A DNA stretch of 26,730 nt from Fragilaria radians (GCA_900642245.1 CAAAJI010000495.1:1-26730); one strand, 5' to 3'; shown: positions 10,101 to 20,770, counted from the first letter of the stretch. Numbers and translations: made by a program. The notes: generated by a model not told the origin, from the letters alone.

Positions 10101-13100
10101 TTTGCACTGACACTATCATTGTTGGATCCACCACCGATCACTTCGTATAAGCGTACAGCATGAATTATATCAAGGAATCTTCGAGATGTCTCCGCTAAAT
10201 CTGAGATACATCGTGAAAAAGCAACTCGGACAACTAATGAAGGATCAGTGAGTAAATGAGCAATGCGCTTGAAAATATATTGAGGAAATAATTTGGAATC
10301 TGACGGAGGAAATGACTGCACTTGGCTTAGTGCATTGGTAAGAGTATATAAAGCCATTGCCCTAACCAAAGGATCTTGATCTTGCAAATGAAAGACAGTT
10401 GAAGGGACTAATCTTTGTAGACGAGTTTCATCAGAGGAATGACAAGAAATTCGTTGGATTAGCTGCAAGGCTACTATCTTTGTGGATGGCTTATTGACAT
10501 GACGCAAATTGGCAAGAATAATTTGGGTAAATATGAGCAAGCTCTCAGGTGAGGTTTCAGAGGGATTTTCGTCGTTTATTTGCTTCCTATCTGCTTCATT
10601 ATCCTCGGGATACGACTTTGATGATGGTTGAAATTGATCGATTTCACTGGGCTCTAAATTGTCAAGTCGTCTCAGAAGTTCTTCAGTTTCCTTAAGCAAA
10701 CTATCGAATTCTAATTCTTCCAAGTTCTTTGACGATGAAACCATTTCGTTGGAGAACATTGTCTCTGTNNNNNNNNNNNNNNNNNNNNCCATTATTCTCA
10801 TTCCTAGAAGAAAGTCTAGTAGTATCGATAAGCACCGATCGTGATAAGAGTCCTGCATTGACAAGTGTAGTTAGACATGCAACGGCACTACAAATAACTT
10901 TATCTTCAACGTCGAAAAGGGCACTCTCCAAACAGGGTAAGACAAAGTGTTCCGTTGCTGCACGACCAATCATTGAGCAGGGAGCTGCAAGATAATCCAA
11001 CAGTGAAGATCGTAATTGCCAATCACGACGATCATTTAAAAATGACAACATCTGAGGAAGAATGAATTCCATGACCCTCTCTCGACCAAAGAAACTGCAT
11101 AAGCGAGCAAGATCTTTCAAGAGGGCCTGCTTTGGAGCTGATGATTGCTCTGACGTTGCAATGTGCACAATCCATCTAGATACAATATCTTGTAATGCAA
11201 CCAATTCTTCATCGTATAGATTTACAATCAAATTTTTGTTTTTGTTGGATATTAACTGCTGCAATTTGTTGTCCTCTTTCACGTCACAATTTTCCTTAGA
11301 AGGTGCTCCATCTAAAAGACGAACAATATGCTCTCCAAATAAATCTGGATCGCGATTTGCGCAGACACTATCATTGTTGGATCCACCCCCGATCACTTCG
11401 TATAAACGCACAGCATGAATTATATCAAGGAATCTTCGAGATGTCTCTGCTAAATCTGAGATACATCGTGAAAATGCAACTCGGACAACCAATGAAGGAT
11501 CAGTGAGTAAATGAGCAATGCGCTTGAAAATATATTGAGGAAATAATTTGGAATCTGACGGAGGAAATGACTGCACTTGGCTTAGTGCATTGGTAAGAGT
11601 ATATAACGCCATTGCCCTAACCAAAGGATCTTGATCTTGCAAATGAAAGACAGTTGAAGGGACTAATCTTTGTAGACGAGTTTCATCAGAGGAATGACAA
11701 GAAATTCGTTGGATTAGCTGCAAGGCTACTATCTTTGTGGATGGCTTATTGACATGACGCAAATTGGCAAGAATGACTTGGGTAAATATGAGCAAGCACT
11801 CAGGTGAGGTTTCAGAGGGATTTTCGTCATTTATTTGCTTTCTATCTGCTTTATTCTCCTCGGGATACGACTTTGATGATGGTTGAAATTGATCGATTTC
11901 ACTGGGCTCTAAATTGTCAAGTCGTCGCAGAAGTTCCTCAGTTTCCTTAAGCAAACTATCGAATTCCAAATCTTCCAAGTTTGTTGACGATGAAACCATT
12001 TCGTTGGAGAACGTTGTCTCTAGTGGATTTTCTTTTTGCCACATAGTAGGGCCTATGATCTTTGCAAAGTAAGCAGTAGCCTTTTCATCCCGTAGACCGT
12101 GCGTTTTCCTTAGAACTTGCGCATAGACTGACGCAGCAACAGCGATTCTTGCATCTGGTGCCATATTCAAGATACGACCTAGTAAAGGCTCGAATACATC
12201 GCCTATAATAGCAGGCATTTGAAGCCGGTGCAAATATTCCAATGGACAAAGGCGTTGTTGAGGATCCAACGACATCATATGTCGACATGCCGCTCGTAAG
12301 TGAGACGAATCCACCTTGGAAAATTTCTGTACCAAAGATGGGGGTGGCTCTTGACAACTTCGATAATCCATCGTATCTCCCAGATCTAAAGCACGTTCTC
12401 CGTTTAGCCATGTTTCTAGCAGGATACATCCCGCTGAGAATACATCCATGGCTTCGGTAAGTGCAATCGCCGGAGGATTCTCTGACTTTGGAGAATAAAA
12501 GCGTTCAGGTGCTAGATAACATCGTTTACCACGTTGAGTATTATTGTCATGCTGCGCCTCTTCTTGAAAGAAATAAAGATAGTCTGACGGATCATCGTCT
12601 GGTAAAGCAACCTGACCCTTGTATGATGCAATGTCCGTTATCACAACGTAATTCCATGATGTGAGACCAATGTTTTCTGTGGTAAGGAACCCATGAAGTA
12701 CTTTTTTGTCGTGCATTGTCTGCAATGCAGATAAGAACTGATGAATGATACAAAGTTTTTCTATATTGGTCAGAAATGGCCTTGACTCCAGTCGATCCGA
12801 AAGTGTTGTGTATGTAAAGGGACGGATAAGTGCCACAAGTCGTTGTGAGGACGTCGGTTGAACATTTCCCATCTTCCAAAGAATAAATGGAGCGACATGG
12901 TTCGTGTCTTTAAGTGCATCTCGAATATGCTCTAATTCCATTAATTGTTCTTTCATTACATCTTCTTCATCGGAAGACGAAGTTGTCGTCCACATGACTT
13001 TCGCTACCACCTCGGTCTTGTCGTTCGATTCTCGTGGCGTCAGTCGAAATGTCCTCATCATCCTTCCAGATCCTGGATACAATCGTTTTTCTACATTGTA

Positions 13101-13163
13101 CTCGGATAGGAAATTTTTAACATCATCGGGTGTCACGGACTGCGTCGTGTGTTTGGCTCCCAT
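7157..13163 (-). CDS. VPS15: VPS15/PIK3R4, regulatory subunit of class III PI3-kinase (assembly-disrupted)
   Basis: VPS15 scaffolds the VPS34 lipid-kinase complex on endosomes and autophagosome precursors. The start at 13163 gives MGAKHTT, an N-myristoylation-type N-terminus as in other VPS15 proteins. Domains in order: kinase-like about 25-320 (K55; TSWN 168-171; TDIAS 176-180; CYLAPERF 215-222), HEAT region about 380-855, then a C-terminal WD40 propeller (start ASSSPVQGHSG; end SRDGCIKIF). The catalytic loop reads HGFLTTEN instead of HGDIKTEN, so catalysis is unlikely. Exons: a long first exon to 10789, a 20-N gap, a second copy of the HEAT part ending at 9531, then exon 9467-9284 and exon 9221-7157. 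Introns are 9468-9530 (63 nt, GTAAGA) and 9222-9283 (62 nt, GTGAGT). Using one HEAT copy gives about 1541 residues, close to plant and yeast lengths. A +1 frame break lies between 8614 and 8532, just before the WD40 part. Confidence 0.88.
9534..10768 (-). repeat. HEAT-region copy B of VPS15, left of the gap
   Basis: This 1235-bp block matches 10789-12023 end to end at a constant offset of 1255 bp. By eye I count about 38 substitutions (roughly 3%) and no insertion or deletion. It encodes VPS15 residues about 381-792. It joins on its left to the rest of the gene through an intact donor (GGAAG/GTAAGA at 9531/9530). On its right it ends exactly at the N-run. The pattern fits two heterozygous contig ends that were placed side by side and not merged. 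Confidence 0.9.
10769..10788. other. Assembly gap (20 N)
   Basis: Exactly 20 undetermined bases, probably an arbitrary-length scaffold gap. The sequence on both sides is the same VPS15 segment, so the true gap size is probably negative (an overlap of about 1.2 kb). Confidence 0.98.
10789..12023 (-). repeat. HEAT-region copy A of VPS15, right of the gap
   Basis: The partner of 9534-10768. It is continuous with the kinase-like part of VPS15 on its right and runs into the N-gap on its left. The two translations differ at about 13 of 410 residues, mostly conservative (I/V, D/E, K/N, S/C), and neither copy has a stop. That is what two functional alleles would show. Confidence 0.9.
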
Positions 13164-13917
13164 CGCCTAATGTGTGAGTAAAAAGAATAAAACATGTCTC
13201 TCACACTCCAGTATTACACTCCAGGAAAAACCATAACGTTTTAGTGAATAATTCGCAAACAAACGGGTTAAAGTTTGTACGTTGGGTCATAGGTGTTACC
13301 ACTATCGTTAATGTGTACTTCCCATGAATCAATAAACTAATCCTGACACAAAAAGATATTGTAGGATGTAGAAAAGGAAGAAATATAAGAAAACTTTTTT
13401 TGCAATAGACAAACTTAAATTGACAATAGAGCCAAAGAGCAATCTGCACACATTTGCATGACAAACAAATTACAAGCTGAAAGCAATTACATAGCGTGAA
13501 AATCATACGATATTTCAGTAATAGTCCAATTCGGCACAGGAGATATATGACAATGTCTTGCAGTGGTATTTATCAATACAAGTGCAGTCCTAAGGAATTA
13601 TAAAGAGACGCAATATTTGCAAAAAAATTTGTTGAGGGACTTGAGACGGTGTCATCCGAATGAAAGAATTTGAGATTCACAATCCCATAGGACATGAAAG
13701 TGATGATGAATGAAAAAAATTATGTGAACTTGGACTATGATCAGCCAGAACAGCAAAGTCTACAGCTGAAGTGGCAAGCAACCTTAGGGAAACATCTGGT
13801 ATAAACCCAGTTTATAATACAGTACTTTATAGTTAACACAACAAATTTAATTTGCTACTGAATTCTGAATTCCACTATTGTTTTTCTAGAAGAAATAATT
13901 TTCATAATCATCATCCC
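13164..13917. promoter_or_regulatory. Divergent intergenic region, VPS15 and esterase copy 1
   Basis: About 750 bp separate the VPS15 start (minus) from the first esterase start (plus). A TATAAA at 13800-13805 lies about 113 bp before the esterase ATG and is a possible TATA element. From about 13847 the sequence resembles the upstream region of esterase copy 2 (shared TTTGCTA and GAATTC blocks), marking the left edge of that duplication. No other gene is visible. Confidence 0.45.
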
Positions 13918-15410
13918 ATGAAGTTCAATATCGCGAGAATTTTGATACTCATTTGGGGAATTAGTGGTATCAACGCAGGCCAAGATGACTGCAAAGAGGG
14001 TCCAGTTCAGGTATTCTTGCTCGATGGACAATCAAATATGGTCGGCATGGGATCTTTAGACCATCTAAGGCTGCTAATCAATGACACATCAACACGAAAG
14101 GAATACGAACATTTGTGGAATTACACATCCAACAATTGGGCTGAAAGAGATAATGTGTATATCAAATTTGATGATCAGGTAGGAAAGCTACGAGCTGGTC
14201 TAGGCGCAGCAGATGGAGATCACATTGGTCCGGAATTGGAGTTTGGTTGGGTATTGGGAGATTATTTCTCCCGCCATCCATGTCGTCATCAACAACCCAT
14301 ACTATTACTGAAAGCTGCCTATGGTGGTAGGAACCTTGCTATTGACTTTCGTCCACCACTTTCAGGTGTTGGAAATTATTCGGGAACCAAACCCATGTAT
14401 TATGGTTGGGAATACAGACAGATGATTACAGATATCCAGACCACCTTGGACAATGAATTACCAAACATTATTCCAAATTACAACCGAGGAGGTCAAGGTT
14501 ACACATTAGTGGGACTGGTATGGTTTCAGGGCTGGAACGATATGCTGAATTTGGATATGGTGAAGGAATACGAATTCAATTTGGCCAATTTGATACGTTC
14601 GATTCGACTGGATTTGGAGTCTCCTAACCTACCGGTGATTGTGGGAGAATTAGGTATGCATGGACTTCATCCAAAAGGCAGAGGTTCTGATCGTGTCCTT
14701 GCCATGCGAGCGGCAGAGCGTCGAGTGGCACAGTCTGCTGAATTCAGTGCAACGTCCCTTTTTGTTCGTACGGCACCCTATGTGGTTGAAAATGGCACAT
14801 CCTACAATGGAGAATATCACTACAATGGTCGAGCGGATACATACTGTCATATTGGAAAAGCCTTCGGACAAGGCATGTTACAATTGTTAGGGCAGCAACA
14901 CCGACTGCCACCTTCAAAATCTCCTGAATCTCATTCCATGAGATCATTTATGAATCTACGAAAGGAAATCAAATAAAGTCACTTATTCAACAAGGCTGTC
15001 CGCATTTTTTGCTTAGTTCATTGACCTATGTCTTATTGATTAAATGATTTCATCGTGGTTTCACACACAGCATCTATGGAGATGAGCTATGTTGATGTCA
15101 GACAATGTTTAGCCGGATAAATGTTTGTTTTCAACAAGAGATATTGCTTTATATACTCATTATCAATGTTAAATTTCAAATTAATTGCAAAGCCCTTGGT
15201 TCTAGATCCCAATGTTTTGGATATAGATGTCAGTCATTTTCCATGTTTATTAAGGGAAAGTTAAAAAGATATGGATTGCATCCCTGATTCATGAGCATCA
15301 TTCATATATAGTAAACATGATGGTAAAGAAATATGACCAAGGGTTATTATACAAATTTCTTTTTTTTAGCTAAAACACATTGCATTGAGGAGTGATAAAT
15401 TTCATGTTCC
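13847..15410 (+). repeat. Duplicated unit 1 (esterase plus flanks)
   Basis: Matches 18217-19735. The coding part is close to 95% identical at the DNA level by eye. The 3' flank is only patchily similar, with shared landmarks such as CTTAGTTCATTG, AAATGATTTCAT, GATATGGATTGCA and ATATGACC. Edges are approximate. Confidence 0.65.
13918..14976 (+). CDS. Secreted SASA/CE6-type carbohydrate acetylesterase, copy 1
   Basis: Single-exon frame of 352 residues from ATG 13918; the open frame further upstream contains only a TTG. Residues 1-20 (MKF..., then ILILIWGISG, INA before GQDD) form a typical secretory signal peptide. The mature part belongs to the sialate O-acetylesterase-domain / CE6 group of SGNH-fold esterases. 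It shows GQSN with nucleophile Ser39, GPELEFGW, KAAYGGRNL, WFQGWND (202-208), IVGELGMHG and a C-terminal YHYNGRADTY..IGKAF block with a candidate catalytic His. Such enzymes remove acetyl groups from extracellular or cell-wall polysaccharides or sialic-acid-like sugars; the substrate here is unknown. The closest relative is the tandem copy at 18283, with 24 residue differences in 352 and no indels. AATAAA (14972-14977) overlaps the stop. Confidence 0.85.
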   Translation: MKFNIARILILIWGISGINAGQDDCKEGPVQVFLLDGQSNMVGMGSLDHLRLLINDTSTRKEYEHLWNYTSNNWAERDNVYIKFDDQVGKLRAGLGAADGDHIGPELEFGWVLGDYFSRHPCRHQQPILLLKAAYGGRNLAIDFRPPLSGVGNYSGTKPMYYGWEYRQMITDIQTTLDNELPNIIPNYNRGGQGYTLVGLVWFQGWNDMLNLDMVKEYEFNLANLIRSIRLDLESPNLPVIVGELGMHGLHPKGRGSDRVLAMRAAERRVAQSAEFSATSLFVRTAPYVVENGTSYNGEYHYNGRADTYCHIGKAFGQGMLQLLGQQHRLPPSKSPESHSMRSFMNLRKEIK

Positions 15411-15617
15411 TTCTCTAGGCTGAGATACATTAATATCTTGTTAAAGGCTCCTGTGATTTTGTGAAGGTTGTAGGTTGTTACCTGGTCCCTTATGGATGTA
15501 GGACATCTTGCATGCATGAGGTCATTCAAATTCCTTTATGCAGGGAAAATTCTTTGAACTGTTCATATGTGTTTGGATAGCATGTGAGCTGAATGGGTCA
15601 CTTGTATTCAAAACATA

Positions 15618-15695
15618 TTTGAGAGGCAGATGTTGCAAAGTTTCTTGAAAGGCAGATGTTGCAAAAATAATTGAGAGCCAGATGTTGATTCATTT
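15618..15695. repeat. Three tandem copies of a 26-bp unit
   Basis: The core AGGCAGATGTTGCAAA recurs with a constant period of 26 bp: GGCAGATG at 15625 and 15651, and GCCAGATG at 15677. Copies 1 and 2 agree closely; copy 3 has diverged at its end. The array is too short for a satellite and too few in number for a CRISPR. Confidence 0.75.
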
Positions 15696-16002
15696 TGGAG
15701 CACGAAAATTGACAACCGAAGATATGAAATAATTGATTTCTGAAGAAAGGTCAGGCATTTCCCTTGCCCTTGTCTTCTTATATCCTAAGTCAAGAAAACT
15801 GACATCCATATTTCAAAGAATTTGCTTTTCTGAATAGCGTATCTGCTGTTCCTACCACAAACTTGAATGATTAGTAATGCTGCATCACTCAGATTTAGTG
15901 ATGAATACATATTCCTTGCAAATGGAAAGTATGTGTGACCGCGTAAGCTACTATGATTAAAAGCTATGAATCATGTTACAGTCTAACTCTTCACAAGAGT
16001 GG

Positions 16003-16032
16003 AAGATACAAGAGGATACAAGAGAATACAAG
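16003..16032. repeat. Short tandem repeat, period about 10 bp
   Basis: AGATACAAG, AGGATACAAG and AGAATACAAG follow one another directly. This is a minor simple-sequence feature in the spacer, with no coding context. Confidence 0.65.
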
Positions 16033-18216
16033 GTACAATTATATAAACTCTATAAAGTTAGATTCGAATTTCATATTTTGTCTACTCATCACTCAACATA
16101 AAACAAAGACAGACATGTAGTAAGATGTACTGAAAGGTTGCTTCATGATTTAGGTTAATGTGGATCCTTGAGTTAACCTTTGAACCTACTAAACTATTTG
16201 TTCAAATCAAGAAGTCTTAGCTAAGATCATGTTGTGCTTTGAACGTTTTGCAGTATGTAGTAAAGTTATTTTGACTTGTATTGGTAATGCTCTGGCATGT
16301 TTTCAAGCAAAGTATTCAATAACTTTGATTTTTATGAATCATTAATCATGCTTGATGCTACTATTTGTTTTTATTCAAATTTCAAAACGTTTGAATATTA
16401 TGATTTTATGTGTCTATTACTCTGGAAACAATGTAACTAACAAATATAAATGATAAAAGGAGAAATGCGTATGGAAGTTTGAGAATCTTTTGCTTTATAC
16501 TAGGAAAGTGCTAAGGTGAAGTTGATGTAAATGAAGAGTGTGAAGCAAATATTTTAGATGAAAAGCAAGATTTCTCTCTTACGTAAGGTGGCTATCCATG
16601 GGAAGAGACTTGAATAATTTTAAATCCGGTATTACGAAAAAATGATATCTTAGAACCGGAAGGTATCATCTCTTCAATCCAAAAGAGACTCTACATCAAT
16701 AAAGCAGGATGCAAGGGCTTGAACTATAACATAGTGAAGATATAAAGCTCAATGAGCCCAAGAGCATTGTTATAAGTATCGGATCGGTTGGAAATACAAT
16801 GTGAGAACATCTGGTCATACACAAGCATCGATGTAGATGAAAAGGATGGAGAACATGAGATAGGAGTTAATGACGACATGCATATTGAGGTGGAGCATAC
16901 CTTACAGGCTGTCAACCTGCCATTAGTGTTGTTTCGAAACCAGTAAAATGCTGCACAACTTAAGCTATACTGTGAGCCAAAGGCAGCAATTACAAGATGA
17001 GAATAGTATGCAATTTGAGAGCTTGGAAACAGATGTAGTTTAGATATACCTGATTTTGAAGATTTTGTTTTCTACTACAAGCTTTCAATTATAGAATAGA
17101 TTTTGGAAGAGATACAGTCATCTGTTTGCTAGCTTAGAGTTTGTGCAAATCAGGGAGTGACTCCGCGCTTCGCTGACTCATAAGAAAGTGTGTCAAAGTT
17201 AGTTTGCTAAACTTGTTTTTATGGAAGTAGATAATGTTTTGCCAACGGATAAGTCAAAAATAATATTGGTACACAGTAAACTGGGTCTGTAAAGTTTACT
17301 AATTTTCTTTGCCATAACTTTGTTCAAAACCCCGAAGAGACTAGGTTGAACCCACGTCAAACAGTCACACAGTCTCTTTGACTGATAAATGAAGCAGTGA
17401 CAACAACATGGAAAATGATCAAATTTACAGTCAAGTGGCATTGAACCCTAGAGGAAGATCTGATGTCAGTCCCTTTCTGACATACTACGCAGACAGAGTG
17501 AATAGTGTGAATCAGAGCAATTTGATAAAACTTGTGAGGATTATCAATTTTTAAAACAAACTAGAGGAGGTAAATTGACACCAAGATCCTATGGATCCAA
17601 GAGTAAAATTGTAATGGTGATTATGCCTTTCAAGAGTATCCACATAAAGTCAAGTACAAATGGATATGGGACATGGATAAATTCAGGCAACACTTAAAAA
17701 ACAAAGGTTATCAGTCAATGCGTAAAAAATAGAAGGTTATCCCCGCTATATCTACATTATCAGGTTTCGAAGCAATACATGATGTAAATGGATCGAGAGA
17801 TTTTTGTCTCTTGAGGACGTAACGTCAAACAGAATCTCACGCACGTCAAACGGAAGATTGAGTGTAGGAAAAAGAAAAGAGGCAAAAGGAATGAAAGGAT
17901 TGACTTCTTACCCCATGATCAAATGATATGAAATAGTAAGTCATAGAGTTTTAAGCATTTGCAAATAAGGTACTGGATTTAAAATCACTTTATGATGAAT
18001 TGATACATATCAAATCAATCCAACAAGAAGTTGCGTACTAAGGGAAATCATTAGATCAGTGCAGAATGATTAATTCAGGAGATCGGTGAGACTCCGTTGC
18101 TCATCAAATTATCACTACAAAGATTTTGATGATAATAGATCAATAGTTAAAATCACCTTCAGCCCTCTGTTCAAGTACAGGGCACGCGGGATAAAAACTC
18201 CTGCAATCAAAAATGT

Positions 18217-19735
18217 TGAATTTGCTAATGAATTCCGAATTCCACATTGTTTTCTTGGAAAGACCAACTCCAAAATCATCCCATGAAGTTCTACATCCCG
18301 AGAATTTTGATACTCATTTGGGGAATTAGTGGTATCACCGCAGGCCAAGATGACTGCAAAGAGGGTCCAGTTCAGGTATTCTTACTCGATGGACAATCAA
18401 ATATGGTCGGAATGGGATCTTTAGACCATCTAAGACTGCTAATCAATGACACAACAACAAAAAAGGAATACCAACATTTGTGGAATTATACATCCAACAA
18501 TTGGGCTGAAAGAGATGATGTGTATATCAAATTTGGCGATCAGGTAGGAAAGCTACGAGCTGGTCTAGGCGCAGCCGATGGAGATCACATCGGTCCGGAA
18601 TTGGAATTTGGTTGGGTTTTGGGAGATTATTTTTCCCGCCTTCCATGTCGTCATCAGCAACCAATACTATTACTCAAAGCAGCCTATGGTGGTAGGAACC
18701 TTGCTATTGACTTTCGCCCACCACTTTCAGGTGTCGGAAATTATTCGGGAACCAAACCCATGTATTATGGTTGGGAATACAGACAGATGATTACAGATAT
18801 CCAGACCACCTTGGACAATGAATTACCAAACATTATTCCAAATTACAACCGAGGAGGTCAAGGTTACACATTAGCGGGACTGGTTTGGTTTCAGGGCTGG
18901 AGCGATATGTTGAATTTGGATATGGTTAAGGAATACGAATTCAATTTGGCCAATTTGATACGTTCGATTCGACTGGATTTGGATTCTCCTAATCTCCCGG
19001 TGATTGTGGGAGAATTAGGTATGCATGGGCTTCATCCGAAAGGTGGAGATGCTGATCGTGTCCTTGCCATGCGAGCGGCAGAGCGTCGAGTGGCACAGTC
19101 TGCTGAATTCGGTGCAACGTCCCTCTTTGTTCGTACGGCACCCTATGTGGTTGAAAATGGCACATCCTACCATGAAATATATCATTACTATGGCCGAGCC
19201 GATACGTACTGTCATATTGGAAAAGCCTTTGGACAAGGCATGTTACAATTGTTAGGACAGCAACACCAACTGCCACCTTTGAAATCTCCTGAATCTCATT
19301 CCATGGGATCATTTATGAATCTACGAAAGGAAATCAATTAGACTGTACTCTTTCTTTCCTTAGTTCATTGGCCTATATCTTTGTCATGAAATGATTTCAT
19401 TGTCAGTTCTTTATATCACAGTACATGTGGAGATTACTTTGATATATGGCAACAAATCGCTTGCGTTTTTAAACTGAAACAAAAGCATGATCAATTTTAA
19501 GCTTCAGAATTGTTCCTTACAACCCGACGAATGTTACATAAATGTTATCCTTTTTCCATGCGCAGTAGGAGAGTGGAAGTGGTATATGGGAAGTCAATAT
19601 TAGACAGATATGGATTGCAATGCTGATTCGTGTTTATTGTGTAAACATTAATTTTTGCTTAGATTATATGACCCAGGGCTGCTGTTCCAACTGCAAAATT
19701 CTGGCTAAGACATATTTATGCTTTGAGATGTAATG
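18217..19735 (+). repeat. Duplicated unit 2 (esterase plus flanks)
   Basis: Partner of 13847-15410. The shared upstream part is only about 65 bp and contains small indels; the shared 3' flank is about 390 bp and much more diverged than the coding part. Edges are approximate. Confidence 0.65.
18283..19341 (+). CDS. Secreted SASA/CE6-type carbohydrate acetylesterase, copy 2
   Basis: Single-exon frame of 352 residues from ATG 18283, the same length as copy 1 and about 93% identical to it. The signal peptide (ILILIWGISGITA before GQDD) and the GQSN nucleophile block are retained, as are GPELEFGW, YGGRNL, GELGMHG and the C-terminal ADTY..IGKAF block. Changes from copy 1 include WND to WSD at residue 207 (codon 18901-18903), in the block that corresponds to the oxyanion-hole region. 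They also include a cluster around residues 297-303 (YNGEYHYNG to YHEIYHYYG) beside the candidate catalytic His. Serine at 207 also occurs in the QGESD form of this superfamily, so activity is probably kept, perhaps with altered specificity. There is no stop or frameshift. Its upstream region differs almost entirely from copy 1, so regulation may differ. Confidence 0.85.
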   Translation: MKFYIPRILILIWGISGITAGQDDCKEGPVQVFLLDGQSNMVGMGSLDHLRLLINDTTTKKEYQHLWNYTSNNWAERDDVYIKFGDQVGKLRAGLGAADGDHIGPELEFGWVLGDYFSRLPCRHQQPILLLKAAYGGRNLAIDFRPPLSGVGNYSGTKPMYYGWEYRQMITDIQTTLDNELPNIIPNYNRGGQGYTLAGLVWFQGWSDMLNLDMVKEYEFNLANLIRSIRLDLDSPNLPVIVGELGMHGLHPKGGDADRVLAMRAAERRVAQSAEFGATSLFVRTAPYVVENGTSYHEIYHYYGRADTYCHIGKAFGQGMLQLLGQQHQLPPLKSPESHSMGSFMNLRKEIN

Positions 19736-20770
19736 AAGAATCTCCGTTCTTTTATTCTAGGGGTCTTCGGTGTGTGTTTATTATTCCAAAGAATTTTTTT
19801 ACGCATGTCAACATACCCTTGTCCTACACTTATGAACTTTACACTTATTGACTCCTTAGTTTCAAACAAGTACCATTGCACAGTGACAGATTGTGGACAG
19901 TTTTTGGAGTCCAATGATTTATGATTGTCCTCTTGTTATGGTAATCCTTTCATTACGAATGATTCCAATATTATGCTTGCAATTATTGATCATGCCATTC
20001 ATGCCAAAAAATTGACTTTGCATCAATTCAATTTATTCATTGATGTGAAGCAAAGAAGTGGACCATTTTTTAAATTTAGCTCAGAGTTGTAAATACAAGG
20101 ACCTCATTGATGGTAAGTCCGCGATAGTGTGGTTGAAGAGATGGGTTCAAGTATTTCCAATAATCCATTTATGATTCAAATTTTGAACAGCCTAATTTTT
20201 TTTGGAGTATAAATTGCAACTAGAGCTTCAAGAGAGGAGCATATTGGTAATAAAAAAGTCCCATAAAGTTGAAGAAAGAGGAAATACATTAACATTGCGC
20301 CAGCATAGCCTGGAGTCCATAGTTGACCTAAATGAAAAAGGAATTAGTCAGTGATGCTTACAATTAGAAAACAAGAGTAATTTTATATGTTTTCTTTAAA
20401 GTAGGACACAACAATCATGGATTGAGCTATCCCTTTAAATTTATGCTGATTGCCTATTGATTTATTTGCATTAATAATTCATTAATAAAATATACTATGT
20501 AAGGAGTCGTTCTTGCCGTGTCTTACTTATCAATTCTTATTCTAATTTTCAAAGCAGCCTTCTCTTAACCTCTAGCCTCATGCTTTTGCTTGTGGAACTC
20601 CAGTATGAAAATTTTGTGAATTTCATTTTTTTTAGGAACCAATAAAGTTAGACTTAGTTTCGACATTGGAAACAACAATGGCATACGCGTCGTTGAGAAC
20701 ACATTAGCTTTCAACGACTTTTTGCTTCTCCAAAGAAAAGACTTAGGTGAAATCCTTGTGGGAAATAGAG
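19342..20770. other. Intergenic region downstream of esterase copy 2
   Basis: Convergent spacer between esterase copy 2 (plus) and the AAA-type gene (minus). The first 390 or so bases are the diverged duplicated 3' flank. The remainder is AT-rich with no frame longer than about 70 codons and no recognisable RNA or mobile element. Confidence 0.5.

Larger units (their letters stand above)
14977..18282. other. 3.3-kb spacer between the two esterase copies
   Basis: The first 430 or so bases are the diverged 3' flank shared with copy 2. After that I see no gene; the longest open frames are about 60-80 codons and unrecognisable. Simple structure includes a 26-bp tandem repeat (15618-15695) and a roughly 10-bp repeat (16003-16032). 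The motif ACGTCA followed by AAC occurs three times (17354, 17822, 17843), the last two about 440-460 bp before copy 2. No transposon ends or protein remnants were recognised. Confidence 0.45.

Noticed and set aside
9527..10864. A separate HEAT-repeat gene next to VPS15
   Set aside because: It is the second copy of the VPS15 HEAT segment at the contig gap; its apparent start crosses the N-run and it has no promoter or start of its own.
13852..13917. N-terminal extension of esterase copy 1 (and 18247-18282 of copy 2)
   Set aside because: The upstream codons begin with TTG, not ATG, are not conserved between copies, and would bury the signal peptide.
17507..17699. A retrotransposon pol remnant in the spacer
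   Set aside because: About 60 codons are open, but no integrase or reverse transcriptase motif can be seen.
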